This document shows positions 35,401 through 46,680 of a stretch of DNA of 64,000 bases, piece after piece. Position numbers and translations under genes: made by a program. Position 1 is the first letter of the stretch. The number at the start of each line of letters is the position of its first letter. Below the pieces are notes generated by a model. It was not told where the DNA came from, did no database searches, and worked only from the letters and a program-made list of their open reading frames with translations. The stretch lies in assembly GCF_020536995.1 (NCBI RefSeq), contig NC_068366.1:32480611-32544610 (forward strand). The letters are read 5' to 3'. Source of the DNA: Dreissena polymorpha. Lineage: Eukaryota; Mollusca; Bivalvia; Myida; Dreissenidae.

Positions 35401-35879
35401 AGTCTAGCAAAAATTCATAACATGTTCTACTTTTACCACCAGCACCAGTTATAAGCTCTAAAAATGAAGAATACATACATCTATTCAAATTCAGATTTAA
35501 TACTTTACAGTAGCTAACTTTAATTTAGCAATGACACTACATGCAAAAATTGTACGTTGTATCATTTTAATGTCAAAACAGGGGCTTCAAATAAATTGAT
35601 CAATCACCAGTTACTAAATATTTTATATCTAAATTATTTTCTAAATTTTGTTTTGTTTCTTGAATGTTTGTGACGATATGATTATGGGGCTTTGCATGTT
35701 AAAGTTTAAACCACTTACGCGTCCATAACGCTTTCCCATGCCTTCCGTTTGTCCATTCCAGTGAGGGAAATAGACAGACCACCCTCGAGCACGTCATATT
35801 TATTCTCGTACTCGCAAACGAGCGTCTCAAACTCGTTTTTGGACCAATTCGCTTTCTTTACCTTCGTTTTCGCGTCCAT
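32492..35879 (-). pseudogene. Harbinger Myb/SANT-like DNA-binding protein, seven exons, broken
   Basis: On the minus strand: exon 1 35879-35719 (ATG; KKANWSKNEFETLVCEYENK, Myb/SANT-like module), exon 2 35384-35222 (DECKKKVSDLMVKARKKE, TGGGPPSEELSPLEKK), exon 3 34799-34755, exon 4 34485-34450 (VDDSTPEPS), exon 5 33299-33249, exon 6 33141-33106 (KREKTPQKRK, nuclear-localisation-like) and exon 7 32676-32492 (a Glu/Lys/Gln/Met coiled coil and stop). Exons 3 to 7 share phase 1 at every junction. A TGA at 35357-35359 interrupts exon 2, and exons 2 and 3 do not agree in phase, so a base was lost or a small exon is missed. Partner proteins of this type carry Harbinger transposase into the nucleus and to the transposon ends. 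Confidence 0.7.
34102..34393. repeat. TATCCCCCGCC inverted-ended repeat, single-unit copy
   Basis: Ends TATCCCCCGCC (34102-34112) and GGCGGGGGATA (34358-34368) plus the tail TCAATTCAACGAATTTGCTT. The body reads GTTTCAATGAAATCCGCC-type sequence on the minus strand, the same as the three-unit copy at 58055-58647. It lies in an intron of the Myb-like gene. Confidence 0.6.
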
Positions 35880-36078
35880 TGTTTACAGTAGATACTGTTG
35901 CAGACGATGACTTTCTCAAGCGTCCGCGCGCACCTGACAGGCTAAACAACACTTACGCGCAGCGTAAATTTTGCGCACATTTTAGTGAAACGGCGTACGC
36001 AATAATTTACGTTCGGCGTAAATTCTGTGCGTAAACCTAAAGCTGCGTAAATTTACGCTATGTTAGTGAAACGCAATC
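35880..36078. promoter_or_regulatory. Right terminal region of the Harbinger element
   Basis: G+C-richer than the flanks. It has four copies of a GCGTAAAT/ATTTACGC motif and two of TTAGTGAAACG, the second just inside the boundary at 36078. Such subterminal repeats are the usual binding sites of transposase/Myb complexes, and this stretch would also hold the promoter of the Myb-like gene. Function is inferred. Confidence 0.45.
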
Positions 36079-36161
36079 TAGGTTTGTAAGTTATACGCAT
36101 ACAAACACAAAGGATCCAACTAAAACAAATATTTAAGTATCAAAGTAGCTATGTATCTATA
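36079..36161 (+). repeat. 83-bp direct repeat, right copy
   Basis: Partner of 27877-27959 with two differences (a T/C and a C/A change near the 5' end). It begins immediately after the right end of the transposon. Confidence 0.8.
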
Positions 36162-38150
36162 GAAAATTGTTCAACAAACTAGGTATACGAGTGATCATAT
36201 ATTTTATACGCTTAACAAAATTAGCGGTGCGGCTTACTGCTCACAGCGTCTGAAGACTGAAACATGAACAATTGCGGATATAATCGGGGATGCGTTTTTT
36301 TTATATCCATATACATTTAAATTTGTTTTCGAATGAAAATAAACCACAATATAAGCTTGAAATTCATCAACGACGACTATTTCTACATATTTCTATGATC
36401 TAATATCGGGACAACATTCTAAAATGATGTAAATTAAATGAAAACTTCCTACCTGTGAAAATAATCCCGACAACAACGTATCCAAGAGTGTTAAACAAAC
36501 AACATCAAATCGAAAGTAGTTTCGTTTTTCAATAGCAAAACACGGTTTCCAACTAGGTCATGGTAATGTTTTGCATTAGGCAAACACTTATTACTCATTG
36601 ATTGAACGATCCACATCAGAATACGGACTTTGCGCAGTATATACCTTTTAAAGAGTATGAGTGAAGCTTTTCGTATGCAAGCGCATGTATTCTATTACAT
36701 TTACAATGTAAAGATCTATTAAAGGGTCTTTCTCCTACAACATTTCTGTAAACACAATATTCAAAAGCAAAATAACAAAGATCTGGTCTCTTTAAGAACT
36801 GTATTGATTCTTTTATTTGCAACAAAAATACTCGGTTAAATCAAAAAGCAGTTACTTGCCATAATAATATGAATTATCAGGAATAAACATCAACTTATGC
36901 TGCGATAAATATACATATCAGTTGATGATTTCAACAAATCACAAACGGATGTTTAGCTTAACATGCCTATAAAGGTATATATCTATTACTATATAATATT
37001 TTAACACAAAGTACGTGTATTTTTGTTAAGTGTATGACCATGACCTATTTAATAAGTTAACTCAATTAGTTTATATGTAAAACTTCAAAACGATCGAAAC
37101 GTTCAATCACTTTTAAATCAATTTCGACAAAATGAATGATTTAATAAATGCACTTGCCCCGTTCATTAGGCTTATTTCGGCGCGTTTGGTAGATAAGGGG
37201 CCGTGCAACAAGCAAATAAAGACTACTGTTGGAAGTTGTATTTATTCTAATTATTTTTGTAAAATTGCTTGTATTGTTTTCGAATTTTTATCATCTTGTG
37301 CGCGTCAAGGGTTCTAAATTGGCAGATAATAAAATAAAGTTGTTTAAACTCGAAGACAATATGCGATAAAGCATACCGTCCTGTTCCATTCATGTGTAGC
37401 TTTAATAACGTCAACATTTGTTCCAGATCAAGAGCGATTTACATAAATAAACTTGTTCACTCACAGATTGACGAAATGACAGTTTCGAACTGTTTGTCAC
37501 ATATAAACAACACAAAATACACACAACCATAACATTAAGGACCTATACTTACACGGAAACAACTTATAATTCACCATTCAAAATCAATTAACTTATAATG
37601 CGTTACAAACTCATAGTTTATATGTTTATTTCCTTTTTTTTTAATTCTCTGTTATAAACCCATTACATTAGAAATTATGGTTATAAATATGTATCCTAAG
37701 CTGACGAAGGAATGTCTTATTCTAATGTAATGATCATGGCCATTAAAAACACAGTATCAGGTAAGCTTATAGCAATTCACATTCGCACTTTAACTGCCGT
37801 AGTCTTTTTATGAACAGGTTTTCTGTCATTTTTGCACAGTAGCTGCGTCTTCTCTATTTGGGGCTAATATATGTATCCCGGAAAAGCAATCTTTTGGAAA
37901 AACCCACTAATCTGCCAATACAAAAAAGCTGACTCATGTATAATCCTTGCAAAATCACACACCGTATCAACCGTTATTATTTAAATCAAGCTATTGCTTG
38001 ATATCCCTCCCTCCCTCCTGACATTTTCGATTATTCTGAATATTTTTGACATTCAAAACAACACAATCATTTTATAAGAGACATCTACTGCATTTAAGTT
38101 TCAATATGAAACGGATATATTTTGACATAAAAATTGAATTGTACATAGCA
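36162..38150. other. No gene seen
   Basis: AT-rich non-coding DNA. The 61- to 69-codon frames found here show no motif or splice context. Confidence 0.5.
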
Positions 38151-38373
38151 ATGCTCGCGGTGAAAGAGACGATTGGAGGGAAAAAATGCTCTGATATTGA
38201 CTCGTGTCGTGATTGTGCTCATGCTTATTCTGGGCATAGTACTTCTAGTCTTCAAGTTATGTCTTTGTCCACCAGGCAGAACGTTATCAAACAAATGGGT
38301 TTCTCAAATAAGTTATGTTTCTTACTGTGTAAACACGGTGCAGGATCACTTGACTTTTTGGGTTCACAATTAA
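38151..38373 (+). pseudogene. Possible decayed membrane-protein exon
   Basis: ATG at 38151 opens a basic segment that runs into an A-rich run (38181-38186). In the next frame the sequence reads a clean membrane helix (RVVIVLMLILGIVLLVF) followed by KLCLCPP, resembling the layout of the exons at 24924 and 45239. A one-base slip in the A-run would explain the frame change. There is no clear donor at the expected length, so this is a weak call. Confidence 0.25.
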
Positions 38374-38399
38374 ATATTAATGGATGTTAACACATCGCA

Positions 38400-40167
38400 T
38401 ATTATGGCAATGTAAAAACACCATAATTACATTGTTAAATAAGCTTGTGTTTTTGTCCAAAAAGTCGATGTGTAACGCATTCATGTTCACGGTTCTTCTG
38501 CATGCAGTGTGAAACATTGGCACCAATTTCAGACGTATTCAATTATTTTTTCTTAAATCTTAGGATATCGGCACAAACTGCAAGAAATACTGTCTTTCAT
38601 GCATTTGCGATTTTTGCAAATGTATTTGGATAACTTGAGATATTTGCGAAAATAAAGTTATCTTAAGCTGGCAGAGCGACAATAAAGGGTTTATGTCGAT
38701 GCGTCAATGGGAAGTTTAATTCCATATCATTATAAAATAACTTTTATTACAAACTTATCAATCATCTTAACATAAAAACATAAGGATACCTTGATTCAAA
38801 TTTACAATTTTGATCCAAGATAACGATTCCCATTTGTTGACTTTGAAAGGTATATAAAGATATGAATTTGTTGCAGTGATAAAGAAGAGCATTTTTGTTC
38901 ATAGATTCTATCAAGTGGGGGAGTTGGACGATTGTTTAGGTGACCGAAGCGGGATTGTCCAAAAACTGGGATCGAGTGTCAACAACGAAGTGCAATGAGA
39001 CTGCATAATCACATATCGGAGTTGACGCGAGGCAAGTCCAAGTTGTTGTATTTAATTCTGTATGGATACTTGAAAGTAACCGAAAAGGGATATATAAGGC
39101 ATGCAAGACTGGAAACCTAATCAAATGTAAGAGAAGGACTTGTGACCCATAGCTTCTTTCTCAACAAAACTCATCGTCTCAACTCTTCATTTTATGTAAC
39201 TTTTTAGAAATAATTACGAATTTACCACAAACAACGATTATACTTTTCATCTCAGTATGAGGTAAATTCTGAAAGTAAAAAAAAGTATCTTACATTTTTT
39301 TGTTTAATGCTGCATTTATGTTCATTTAGCCAATATGTTAACCAAAAGAAAAGTGTTGTTTGTAAAATGTTTAGAATGGGAAACATTTACATATGTTTCT
39401 TTGATGATAAAATCATTCAAATAAATGTTGCTGTTAAATGAAGTTTGAGATAAAAAAAATCATGTATTATATCTGTTCATATTTGGCTATTTCGAACGTT
39501 TTGATTTTGTGATATACCGAACACAATTTTCATGTACGCTGATTGTTAAGTCGTCTTTGAAATGTAGCTTTTAAATACTTTATTATATATTCGAGGAAGA
39601 GAGCGATTTATATTGATAGCCTTAAAAGGACTTGTTCACAGATGGACAAAATCGTCCTTTTCCAACTTTTTTTCCTATATAACAATAGCAGAACAAGTTT
39701 ACGTGACATCGAACATTTATCAATAACAACGATGTCAATTTTGCTTACACAAACGTTTTTGTTTTCAAATAAATCGTATTATCAATCGACAATGAATTAA
39801 ACTGAAATCGAATTTCGAGTGTGTGTAATTAAATACAATGCTGCTAGTATAATATTAAACAATTTAATATACATTCTCATTCTTGAAATGTGTATTACAA
39901 AATACTATACCCGATCATCATCCTCATAGTTATATCACACGTTTCGTTTACCTGCGTTGTTTTTGTGAAGGTATACTAATAGTTTATTTGCATTTAGATT
40001 TAAATATATGAAACTGAATGTGAAAAATTGCCGAATGGAGCTGTCGGACAACTGGATATTATATTTAAAAAATACGTTGATATGAAACTCCTTACACAAC
40101 AGGTAATAACCGTAACTGCCGTGAACTACAGTACGGTAGTGACAATAATCGAATGTGATTTTTAAAT
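38400..40167. other. No gene seen
   Basis: Non-coding DNA; no supported repeat or exon. Confidence 0.5.
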
Positions 40168-40684
40168 TTAAAGGGGCCTTTTCACAGATTTTGGCATTTT
40201 TTAACTTATTCATTAAATGCTTTATATCGATAAATGAAAACATTGGATCGTAAAAGCTCCAGTAAAAAATCAAGAATAAAATTAAAAAAAGGAAAAGAAC
40301 ATTGCCCGGACCAGATTTCGAACCAGTGACCCCTGGAGTCCTGCCAGAGTCCTGAAGTAAAAACGCTTTAGCCTACTGAGCTATTCCGCCGTGTACACAT
40401 GCTGAACGTATTTTATACCTTATATAAGCAATCTTCGTAGTTGCACAAAATTTAACCACAAAAACAGAACTCTCCAAATTATTCAATCGTTTCGCGTTGC
40501 AACGCTTTATAATTTTTAGGTTTTAAAATCGTCAAAAGATGCATATAATGGCTCTATTAGACCATGGTAAATGTTCAGTATTACTGTTTCCTCACAAATA
40601 TCATAACTAAAACGAAAATTTGCGAATCTGAAACAACTTTTTTCAATTTTGTCAATTTACCAAAGCGTGAAAAGATCCCTTTAA
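40168..40684 (-). mobile_element. TTAA element with tRNA-like core, copy 3, divergent core (517 bp)
   Basis: TTAA flanks with ends AGGGGCCTTTTCAC and GTGAAAAGATCCCT. The minus strand has a B box GGTTCGAAATC (40314-40324) and an A box TAGCTCAGTAGG (40372-40383). That A box is of the tRNA-Lys/Val/Thr class and not the TGGCCGAGTGG seen in the other copies, while the sequence around the B box (CAGGGGTCACTGGTTCGA) is shared. The core is therefore a mosaic. Confidence 0.65.
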
Positions 40685-41837
40685 TACATTTTGAGACATG
40701 GCATGATATTGTTTCTGAATGTATCCAATAAATAATATTATGTTAATAGTGCAGCACTTCAACCGGGGTTAATAAGCTATGTGAGATTGAGTTTTATTGG
40801 AACACAATAATTGAAAAGTGTATACCGGCTTATAAAAGCTCTCAGCAGTGGCTCTCAATATAATTGTGTTTAGACACAAAATTCGGTTTAAACGCAAAAT
40901 TGACATTTATTTAAAATGGATAAATAAACGATTTATAGCTTTTTTTAAATCATGTGAACATGAATGATGTTAAATTGTGTCTCAAGTACTAAATGAGGAA
41001 GAAATGCTTATTGTGCAAACACACAACAGTACATTTACAGTATACTACTAAATGCTGCTTTAATGCTTTATATCGGTTAACAAGTTGCATGTAACATACA
41101 TGGTGTAGAGCGGACAGACGACAACCAATCGATTGTAGTTAAACTCGGTGACCAAATATCATAATCTATGTAGTTCTAAATACAATGAGAAACAAGTATC
41201 AAATAACAGTGTAGAAATCATGAAAAGACCAGGTCAAACATAAAGTTCATATCCCATTTAATATTAAGTCATGTCGAAATTGTTACACAGAGAAACGGAT
41301 TGTACGTATAAACAGGTACGAACAGTATACTCCATATCACGTGTATGAACTATGTCGATCATAAACAACCATGCACCTCGAAACTTCTTTTCTTAGCCTA
41401 AAGAACTAGTTCGTTTGTCACGAAATGGCATTTAGAGCTTTTGAATCTCATAGACTGAGTATTTGTAGAGACAACTGTTGAAACAATGGGTCATACTAAA
41501 CATTACGTTGCAGACTCTGAGTATGTCATCGTAACTATTTCACAATAGTTTCTTTACTTTGTTCAAAAATTAAACCTGTAAACAAGAAGTGCACGGTTTT
41601 ATATTGTTAAGTATAACACACACACATAACAATTTATTTTTTTAATCCGTTCGTTTATATCACCGGCTGTAACAAATGGAACGCAAGAATTTTAAAATTC
41701 TAAAATAAACACATTAGCAAAAACTGGAACATAATAAACTCAAATACTCTGTCAAATGCATTGTATGATACGGAACTGAAATTGCAATTGATTGGCACAT
41801 ATTGGACACCTGTAAATTGATTTTTATAACAATACAT
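40685..41837. other. No gene seen
   Basis: Non-coding DNA up to the target site of the LINE. Confidence 0.5.
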
Positions 41838-41855
41838 AGTAGTCATTTGATTGAA
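41838..41855 (+). repeat. 18-bp target-site duplication, left copy
   Basis: AGTAGTCATTTGATTGAA, repeated without change at 44786-44803 on the far side of the LINE. Confidence 0.9.
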
Positions 41856-42061
41856 CAAACATATCAAACAGAAAAAGATCATTTTAATGCTATAAATGAA
41901 GAGAAAATCAAAGGCATTCTAATAAGGGCAAAAGCAGAAAGGATTGAGGGAGCCGAGAAAATTACTAAATATTTCTCCAATTTAGAATCAAAAAGATCGG
42001 AACAAAACGTACTTAACTAGCTTTAATAAATGATGAAATAAAACATGATCATGCAAAAATT

Positions 42062-43105
42062 TTGGAACACGTTAAGCAATATTTCGCCTCACTCTATAAA
42101 ATAGACGTAACTCTGGATCAAGAAAACAGTGACCCATTCTTTCAAGATCTTACGAAATTATCAAACGAAGATAGAGAACAATACCCCGACCATTTATCCG
42201 AAAACGAATGCTTCCAGGCACTAAAAGACATGAAAAATAACAAAAGCCCAGTCTCAGATGGACTAACATCAGAATTTTATAATCTCTTTTGGACTGACAT
42301 AAAAAAATACTTAATCAGCTCGATAAATTATTCTTTTGATACCGGACATTTAACTGAACTACAAACACAAGGGTTTATTTCACTTTTGCCAAAAAAAGAT
42401 AAAGATATTCTATCTATCAATAATTGGCGACCAGTCTGTTTGTTAAACGTTGACTATAAAATTGCAAGTAAATCTATAGCTAATAGAATTAAACCTTTTC
42501 TTCAAACACTTATTAACTCAGATCAAACAGGATTCATAAAAGGGAGATATATTGGAGAAAACATAAGATTTTTGAATGAAGTTATTGATAAAGTGAACGA
42601 TTTAAATGAAACAGGATTGATATTTTTCTCCGATTTTCTGAAAGCTTTTGATAGCTTAGACCATAATTTTATGTACAAATGTTTAGATAGCATGGGCTTT
42701 AGCCAGTCTTTAATACAGTGGGTGAAACTGTTTTATAATAATGCAAAATCTTGTGTAATTAATAATGGTTATTTTTCTGAATTCTTCGACATCAAAAAGG
42801 GAGTACGGCAAGGTTGTCCCCTCTCACCCTATCTTTTTATCATATGCATTCAATTACAAGCTAACTATATAAGACATAATACAAATATAAAAGGAATTCA
42901 CATAGGCAACATCGAACTCAAACAAACATTATTCGCAGATGATGCCTGTTTTCTTCTTGACGGCAGTCAAAGGTCATTTGAATTTTTAATTATTACCCTT
43001 GACAAATACTCCACTATATCCGGTTTAAAATTAAATAACAATAAATGCTCTGTAATGAAATTAGGTGCACTTATAAACAGAAATGTAAAATTTTGTCCAC
43101 ATTAA
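42062..43105 (+). pseudogene. LINE reverse transcriptase domain
   Basis: Reads NNKSPVSDGLTSEFY, NNWRPVCLLNVDYKIASKS and DQTGFIKGRYIGENIR (finger motifs), FSDFLKAFDSLDH (motif A Asp), GVRQGCPLSPYLF (motif B) and LFADDACFLL (motif C, FADD in place of YADD). The catalytic Asp residues are all present. After the stop at 43103-43105 the same frame continues with KFDWNCESATTLGITIYNN and the LINE-typical FLWNDKPDRIKRDQI, showing the stop to be a later mutation. The ATG at about 42062 is not a true start; the natural protein began far upstream of the truncation. Confidence 0.8.
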
Positions 43106-44153
43106 AAATTTGATTGGAACTGTGAAAGCGCGACCACACTTGGAATAACAATATACAATAATACTAATTTAACGGCTGAACACAATATATGTAATAAAAT
43201 TCAAGAATTCGAAAACTGTTTACATAAATGGAGAAAATGGAATCTTTCACTGATAGAAAAAATCACAGTAATCAAAACTTTTGCTTTACCAAAACGAATA
43301 TACCCATTTACAGTTTTAGAAAGACCAGACGAAAATAAAATGAAAACCTTAAAAACAAATATTTTCACATTTTTATGGAATGATAAACCCGACAGGATAA
43401 AACGTGATCAAATTATACAGGAATATGAAAATGGCGGTTTGAAAATGATTGATATAAATAGCTTTGTGGATGGTCTCAAAGCTACTTGGATTAAACGATT
43501 TATACATCAACCTGAATCAAAAATAACCAAATTATACAGTATTTTTCTAGAAAATTATGGTAATTATTTCATTTTAAAGAATCGCATCAAACCTGACGAT
43601 ATAAACACACTAAACATTCGTTCAGTGTTTTTAAAGGACATATTAAAGGTCTGGAAAAAGGTAAACGCACTAAATAACATCACACAAATCGGAAAAGAAA
43701 TTATTTGGAATAATTCATTTATAAAAAATTCAAACGGTTTATTTTTCTATAAAGAATGACATATTAAAGGAATCAATCATGTAGAACAAATATACGACTA
43801 TGGAACAAGGCAATTTTATAGTTTTGAGCAATTACAAAACTTGTACGGGTTAAATACCAGAGATTTCCTGAAATACTTTAGTCTTATAAAAAGTGTGCCA
43901 CAAGAATGGAAAGAACAGCTGAAATCTGAAAACATTAGTAATCAACCGCAAGAATATTTACTCTCATCAATTTCAGAGTCAACTAAAATCTGCAAATAAG
44001 TATATCAAAAACTCGTACTGTCAAAGCAAATCAATCCAATTAAGGCAATTGCTAAATGGGAACTATTTTTTAATAAAGAAATAGAAACGAATAAATTGTT
44101 TATTCAACCATTTAGACTGACACATGACACCAAGCTAAGATCATAAATATATT

Positions 44154-44504
44154 ATGCAAATTATTCCAAACAATCTATTGTTATATGGTTTAAAACAATC
44201 CAATATTTGTGATTTTTGTAGTATGTCAGTAGATTCAAATGTGCATATGTTTTGGGAATGTCCTGTAATTCAACATATAAGCTTCTGTAACGTTTCAGCA
44301 GGTCATTCGAACATGTCACAGGTTGTTAATTTTATCATATTGTTGGCAAAATTTTATATTTTTAGAAATAAGTGCCAGAACAATATACCCAATATTAATC
44401 ATGTTATAACATATCTTCAGAATAGGCTCAAAATTGAGGAGATAGTTGCTTTCAATAAAAATCAAATAGAAACTTTTAGAACAATTTGGAATATTTTAAG
44501 ATAA
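44154..44504 (+). pseudogene. LINE C-terminal zinc-binding region
   Basis: The motif CDFCSMSVDSNVHMFWECP is the C-x2-C...H-x4-C knuckle found after the RT in L1/Tx1 elements. It lies in a different frame from the RT part, so a shift occurred between about 44130 and 44154. Confidence 0.65.
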
Positions 44505-44676
44505 TTCATTTAAAATTGTAGTCTGAATATGCATTTTATGTTTCGATTTATTTGTCGAATTATATTAAATTATTATTTTGCTACAGTCTCATGTAAGACT
44601 CTCGACAGATGTTTGTAGTATTGTTTTTTCTTTGTATTTTTTCTGTTATTACTCAATGCGTGTAAGTGTATTGTGT

Positions 44677-44692
44677 ATTGATCAATAAATAA

Positions 44693-44782
<90 letters not shown>
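44677..44782. repeat. AATAAATAAATA and (TA)n tail of the LINE
   Basis: A short AATA-rich leader, then more than 40 TA units, then the target-site duplication. The tail probably began as a short 3' repeat and expanded as a microsatellite; length is likely to vary between alleles. Confidence 0.85.
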
Positions 44783-44785
<3 letters not shown>

Positions 44786-44803
44786 AGTAGTCATTTGATT
44801 GAA
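44786..44803 (+). repeat. 18-bp target-site duplication, right copy
   Basis: Perfect copy of 41838-41855. Confidence 0.9.
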
Positions 44804-45238
44804 ATAAAACCTCAATACATTTAAGGTTTAATCGTAATTTTACATATAGACTGGAAGCGAAACGAAGAGTTATGTAAATAAATGAACTACAGTTTTGATT
44901 GCTTAACTAGGTCAATAAAGCAATCAACGTCTGTTTTCCGGTTTACTTCTGTCGTTTACAAAACAAGTTGTTGGAGCTGGGTTGAGTGGGTGTGCTGATA
45001 ATGATGTTTTATTCAGTCAAATAATTTCACTGCAAACAAATGCCGGATTAATAGTTTTCGGCGAAATAATTGCTTAACTAAGAATGCACATAGATATTAT
45101 AAATGTGTATTAGCAAACACGTGGATAACTGGTTGTACAGAATATCATACAGTTTATGAACCGATGACTTTTATAAACGCAATACTTATTGTAGATTTAA
45201 TAGAAATACAATAGAACATTCTATACGATTAGGAAGAC

Positions 45239-46172
45239 ATGGACAAAGCGATCGTTTTGTCTTTGACTGCAGTATTGCTTGCGTGTATCGTGGTGGTGGT
45301 GATACTCATGCTATGCTTGACAAAATGTAGAAACTATATGAGACATGAATCTCCACTGCCAGACGAAAACGGGTAAGTTATTGAGTGTTTAGTCCTTGTT
45401 ATGCTATTTCAAAGGCGTTATTTATTTATAAAGTTATGTTCGTATTATTGTTCTGGAATGTGTATATCAAAATACCGTTGATGATTTTCAGTTGTCAATA
45501 AAAAAACATTGTATAGAACATTCTCATATGTCGAAGCATGAACATTTTATCGGTTGTTTGGGGCATTATTTTTGTCATTGAAAGTGCGTTCTTAATGACG
45601 TAATGAGTTTATGGGGTAGAAAATAAAACTGCGCTGTATTGGAAGGCGAACAGCAGAGTGGTATAGGGCTCGTCGCAATCACCTTAATTTGGCATATTTG
45701 ATAATTTATAGTATGCTCTTTTATTGTTTGTGAATATGAGCTAGATGTTCAGCTAAGATATAAATCGAATTTATTTTACTTGTCATTCGCGGGCCAGGCC
45801 CGTTGGGGTAAGGCGTCCCGCCGTATATTTTATCATTGGAGTTGAATATTTTATGAACTTGAAAATTACTGTATGTATCTAATCGAATAGAATATTTTGT
45901 GAACGTGTTTAATACCATAAAAAAATCTCAATTAAAACTGTATCGGTCGTCGTGAAGTTATTTATGCGTTATCATTTTATCGACTTATGCATCAAAAGTA
46001 TAAGATTCTTGTATTATTTAACAGACATTTTCAAGTCAGGATGAGTCTGTTGCGAGACATGGAGGAAGAACCGGGAACTACCAATCCTAGCGCCCATCTG
46101 AAGCTCGATCCAACGTCATCGGAACTCGTATGTAACGGAGGCCGAGCTTCAACACCGGAAAAAAGCTGTTGA
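45239..46172 (+). CDS. Small single-pass membrane protein, two exons, 93 residues
   Basis: Exon 1 45239-45372 (134 bases, donor GG|GTAAGT, phase 2) joins exon 2 46025-46172 (acceptor TTTAACAG) in frame to a TGA at 46170-46172. A TAG lies in frame just before the ATG, so the N-terminus is real: MDKAIVLSLT and then a Val/Leu/Ile-rich membrane helix (about residues 5-30) directly followed by TKCRNYMRH and a polar cytoplasmic tail of about 55 residues rich in Glu, Pro, Ser and Thr. There is no separate ectodomain, so the helix is a signal anchor. I recognise no family. The TM-plus-tail design and phase 2 junction match the last two exons of the TNF-receptor-like gene at 18146, so a common origin is possible. 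A broken paralogue is at 24924. Confidence 0.55.
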
Positions 46173-46611
46173 GGGACAATCCACTGCCGTAGGGATAAAC
46201 ATGGATAATCATTAATACATATGGAGGCGTTTAAAGTAAATCGTGGATAGACCTGTATTGTGTGCTATGAAAAGCGGGAGAATTAACTTTATATAGCTTA
46301 TTACGTTGGTGTCGTTGCGCAAATTAACGAGGACAGGTAATTTCCTGGGACTTATTATCACATACCAGATCTGCTTTATAGTAATGCTTTTTCTCGAAAC
46401 GAAAGATATGTGGATGGTTATACAAAGTATGTTAAAACAATGTTTATTTTGTACATTGTAGTGAAGCATTATCGCAAAACTGTATAAATCCACTGGAAAT
46501 GCGTTTTAATTCATTAATTAACTGTTTAATTTGAGTTACAGTGTTATGAGTTTAATTTTATTTACACTTATATATCATGAATATTGGTGGGCCAAGTGTG
46601 ATGTTGAGCGC

Positions 46612-46680
46612 TGTAAAACCGGTTTAAACTCCCAGTGCTTAGCATGTACCGTTCCAAGGCGGTGACCCCAGCTTTATTCT
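46612..46680 (-). repeat. Fragment of the dispersed repeat of 27333 and 63153
   Basis: On the minus strand it reads TCACCGCCTTGGAACGGT..., matching 63171-63190, and continues to CCAGTTT-like sequence. Confidence 0.45.

Larger units (their letters stand above)
27960..36078. mobile_element. Two-gene PIF/Harbinger DNA transposon, left-truncated and decayed
   Basis: Two intron-split genes face each other: a Harbinger-type DDE transposase (+, 28023-32023) and a Myb/SANT-like protein (-, 32492-35879), the pair known from animal Harbinger elements. The right end keeps GC-rich subterminal sequence with GCGTAAATTTACGC and two TTAGTGAAACG motifs (35983 and 36063), followed by the boundary ...ACGCAATC at 36078. 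The left end, including the transposase N-terminal exon(s) and left terminal repeat, is missing: only 63 bases separate the flanking repeat from the first recognisable exon. Smaller elements have inserted into its introns (28132, 29195, 29471, 32241, 34102), so it is not recent. Confidence 0.75.
41856..44785 (+). mobile_element. L1/Tx1-type LINE, 5'-truncated, 2.93 kb
   Basis: The insertion is framed by a perfect 18-bp duplication and ends in a long (TA)n tail, as expected of target-primed reverse transcription. It keeps the end of the region before the reverse transcriptase, the whole RT domain and the C-terminal region, but lacks the endonuclease and ORF1, so it was dead on arrival. The coding frame changes between about 42010 and 42062 and again near 44140, and stops fall at 43103-43105, 43757-43759 and near 43998. 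Perfect target duplications against several lesions suggest moderate age. RT motifs place it nearer L1/Tx1 than CR1 or RTE. Confidence 0.85.

Noticed and set aside
27877-36161. Reading the 83-bp direct repeats as LTRs of a retroelement
   Set aside because: They are far too short, lack TG/CA ends and primer-binding or polypurine sites, and the enclosed genes are Harbinger-type.
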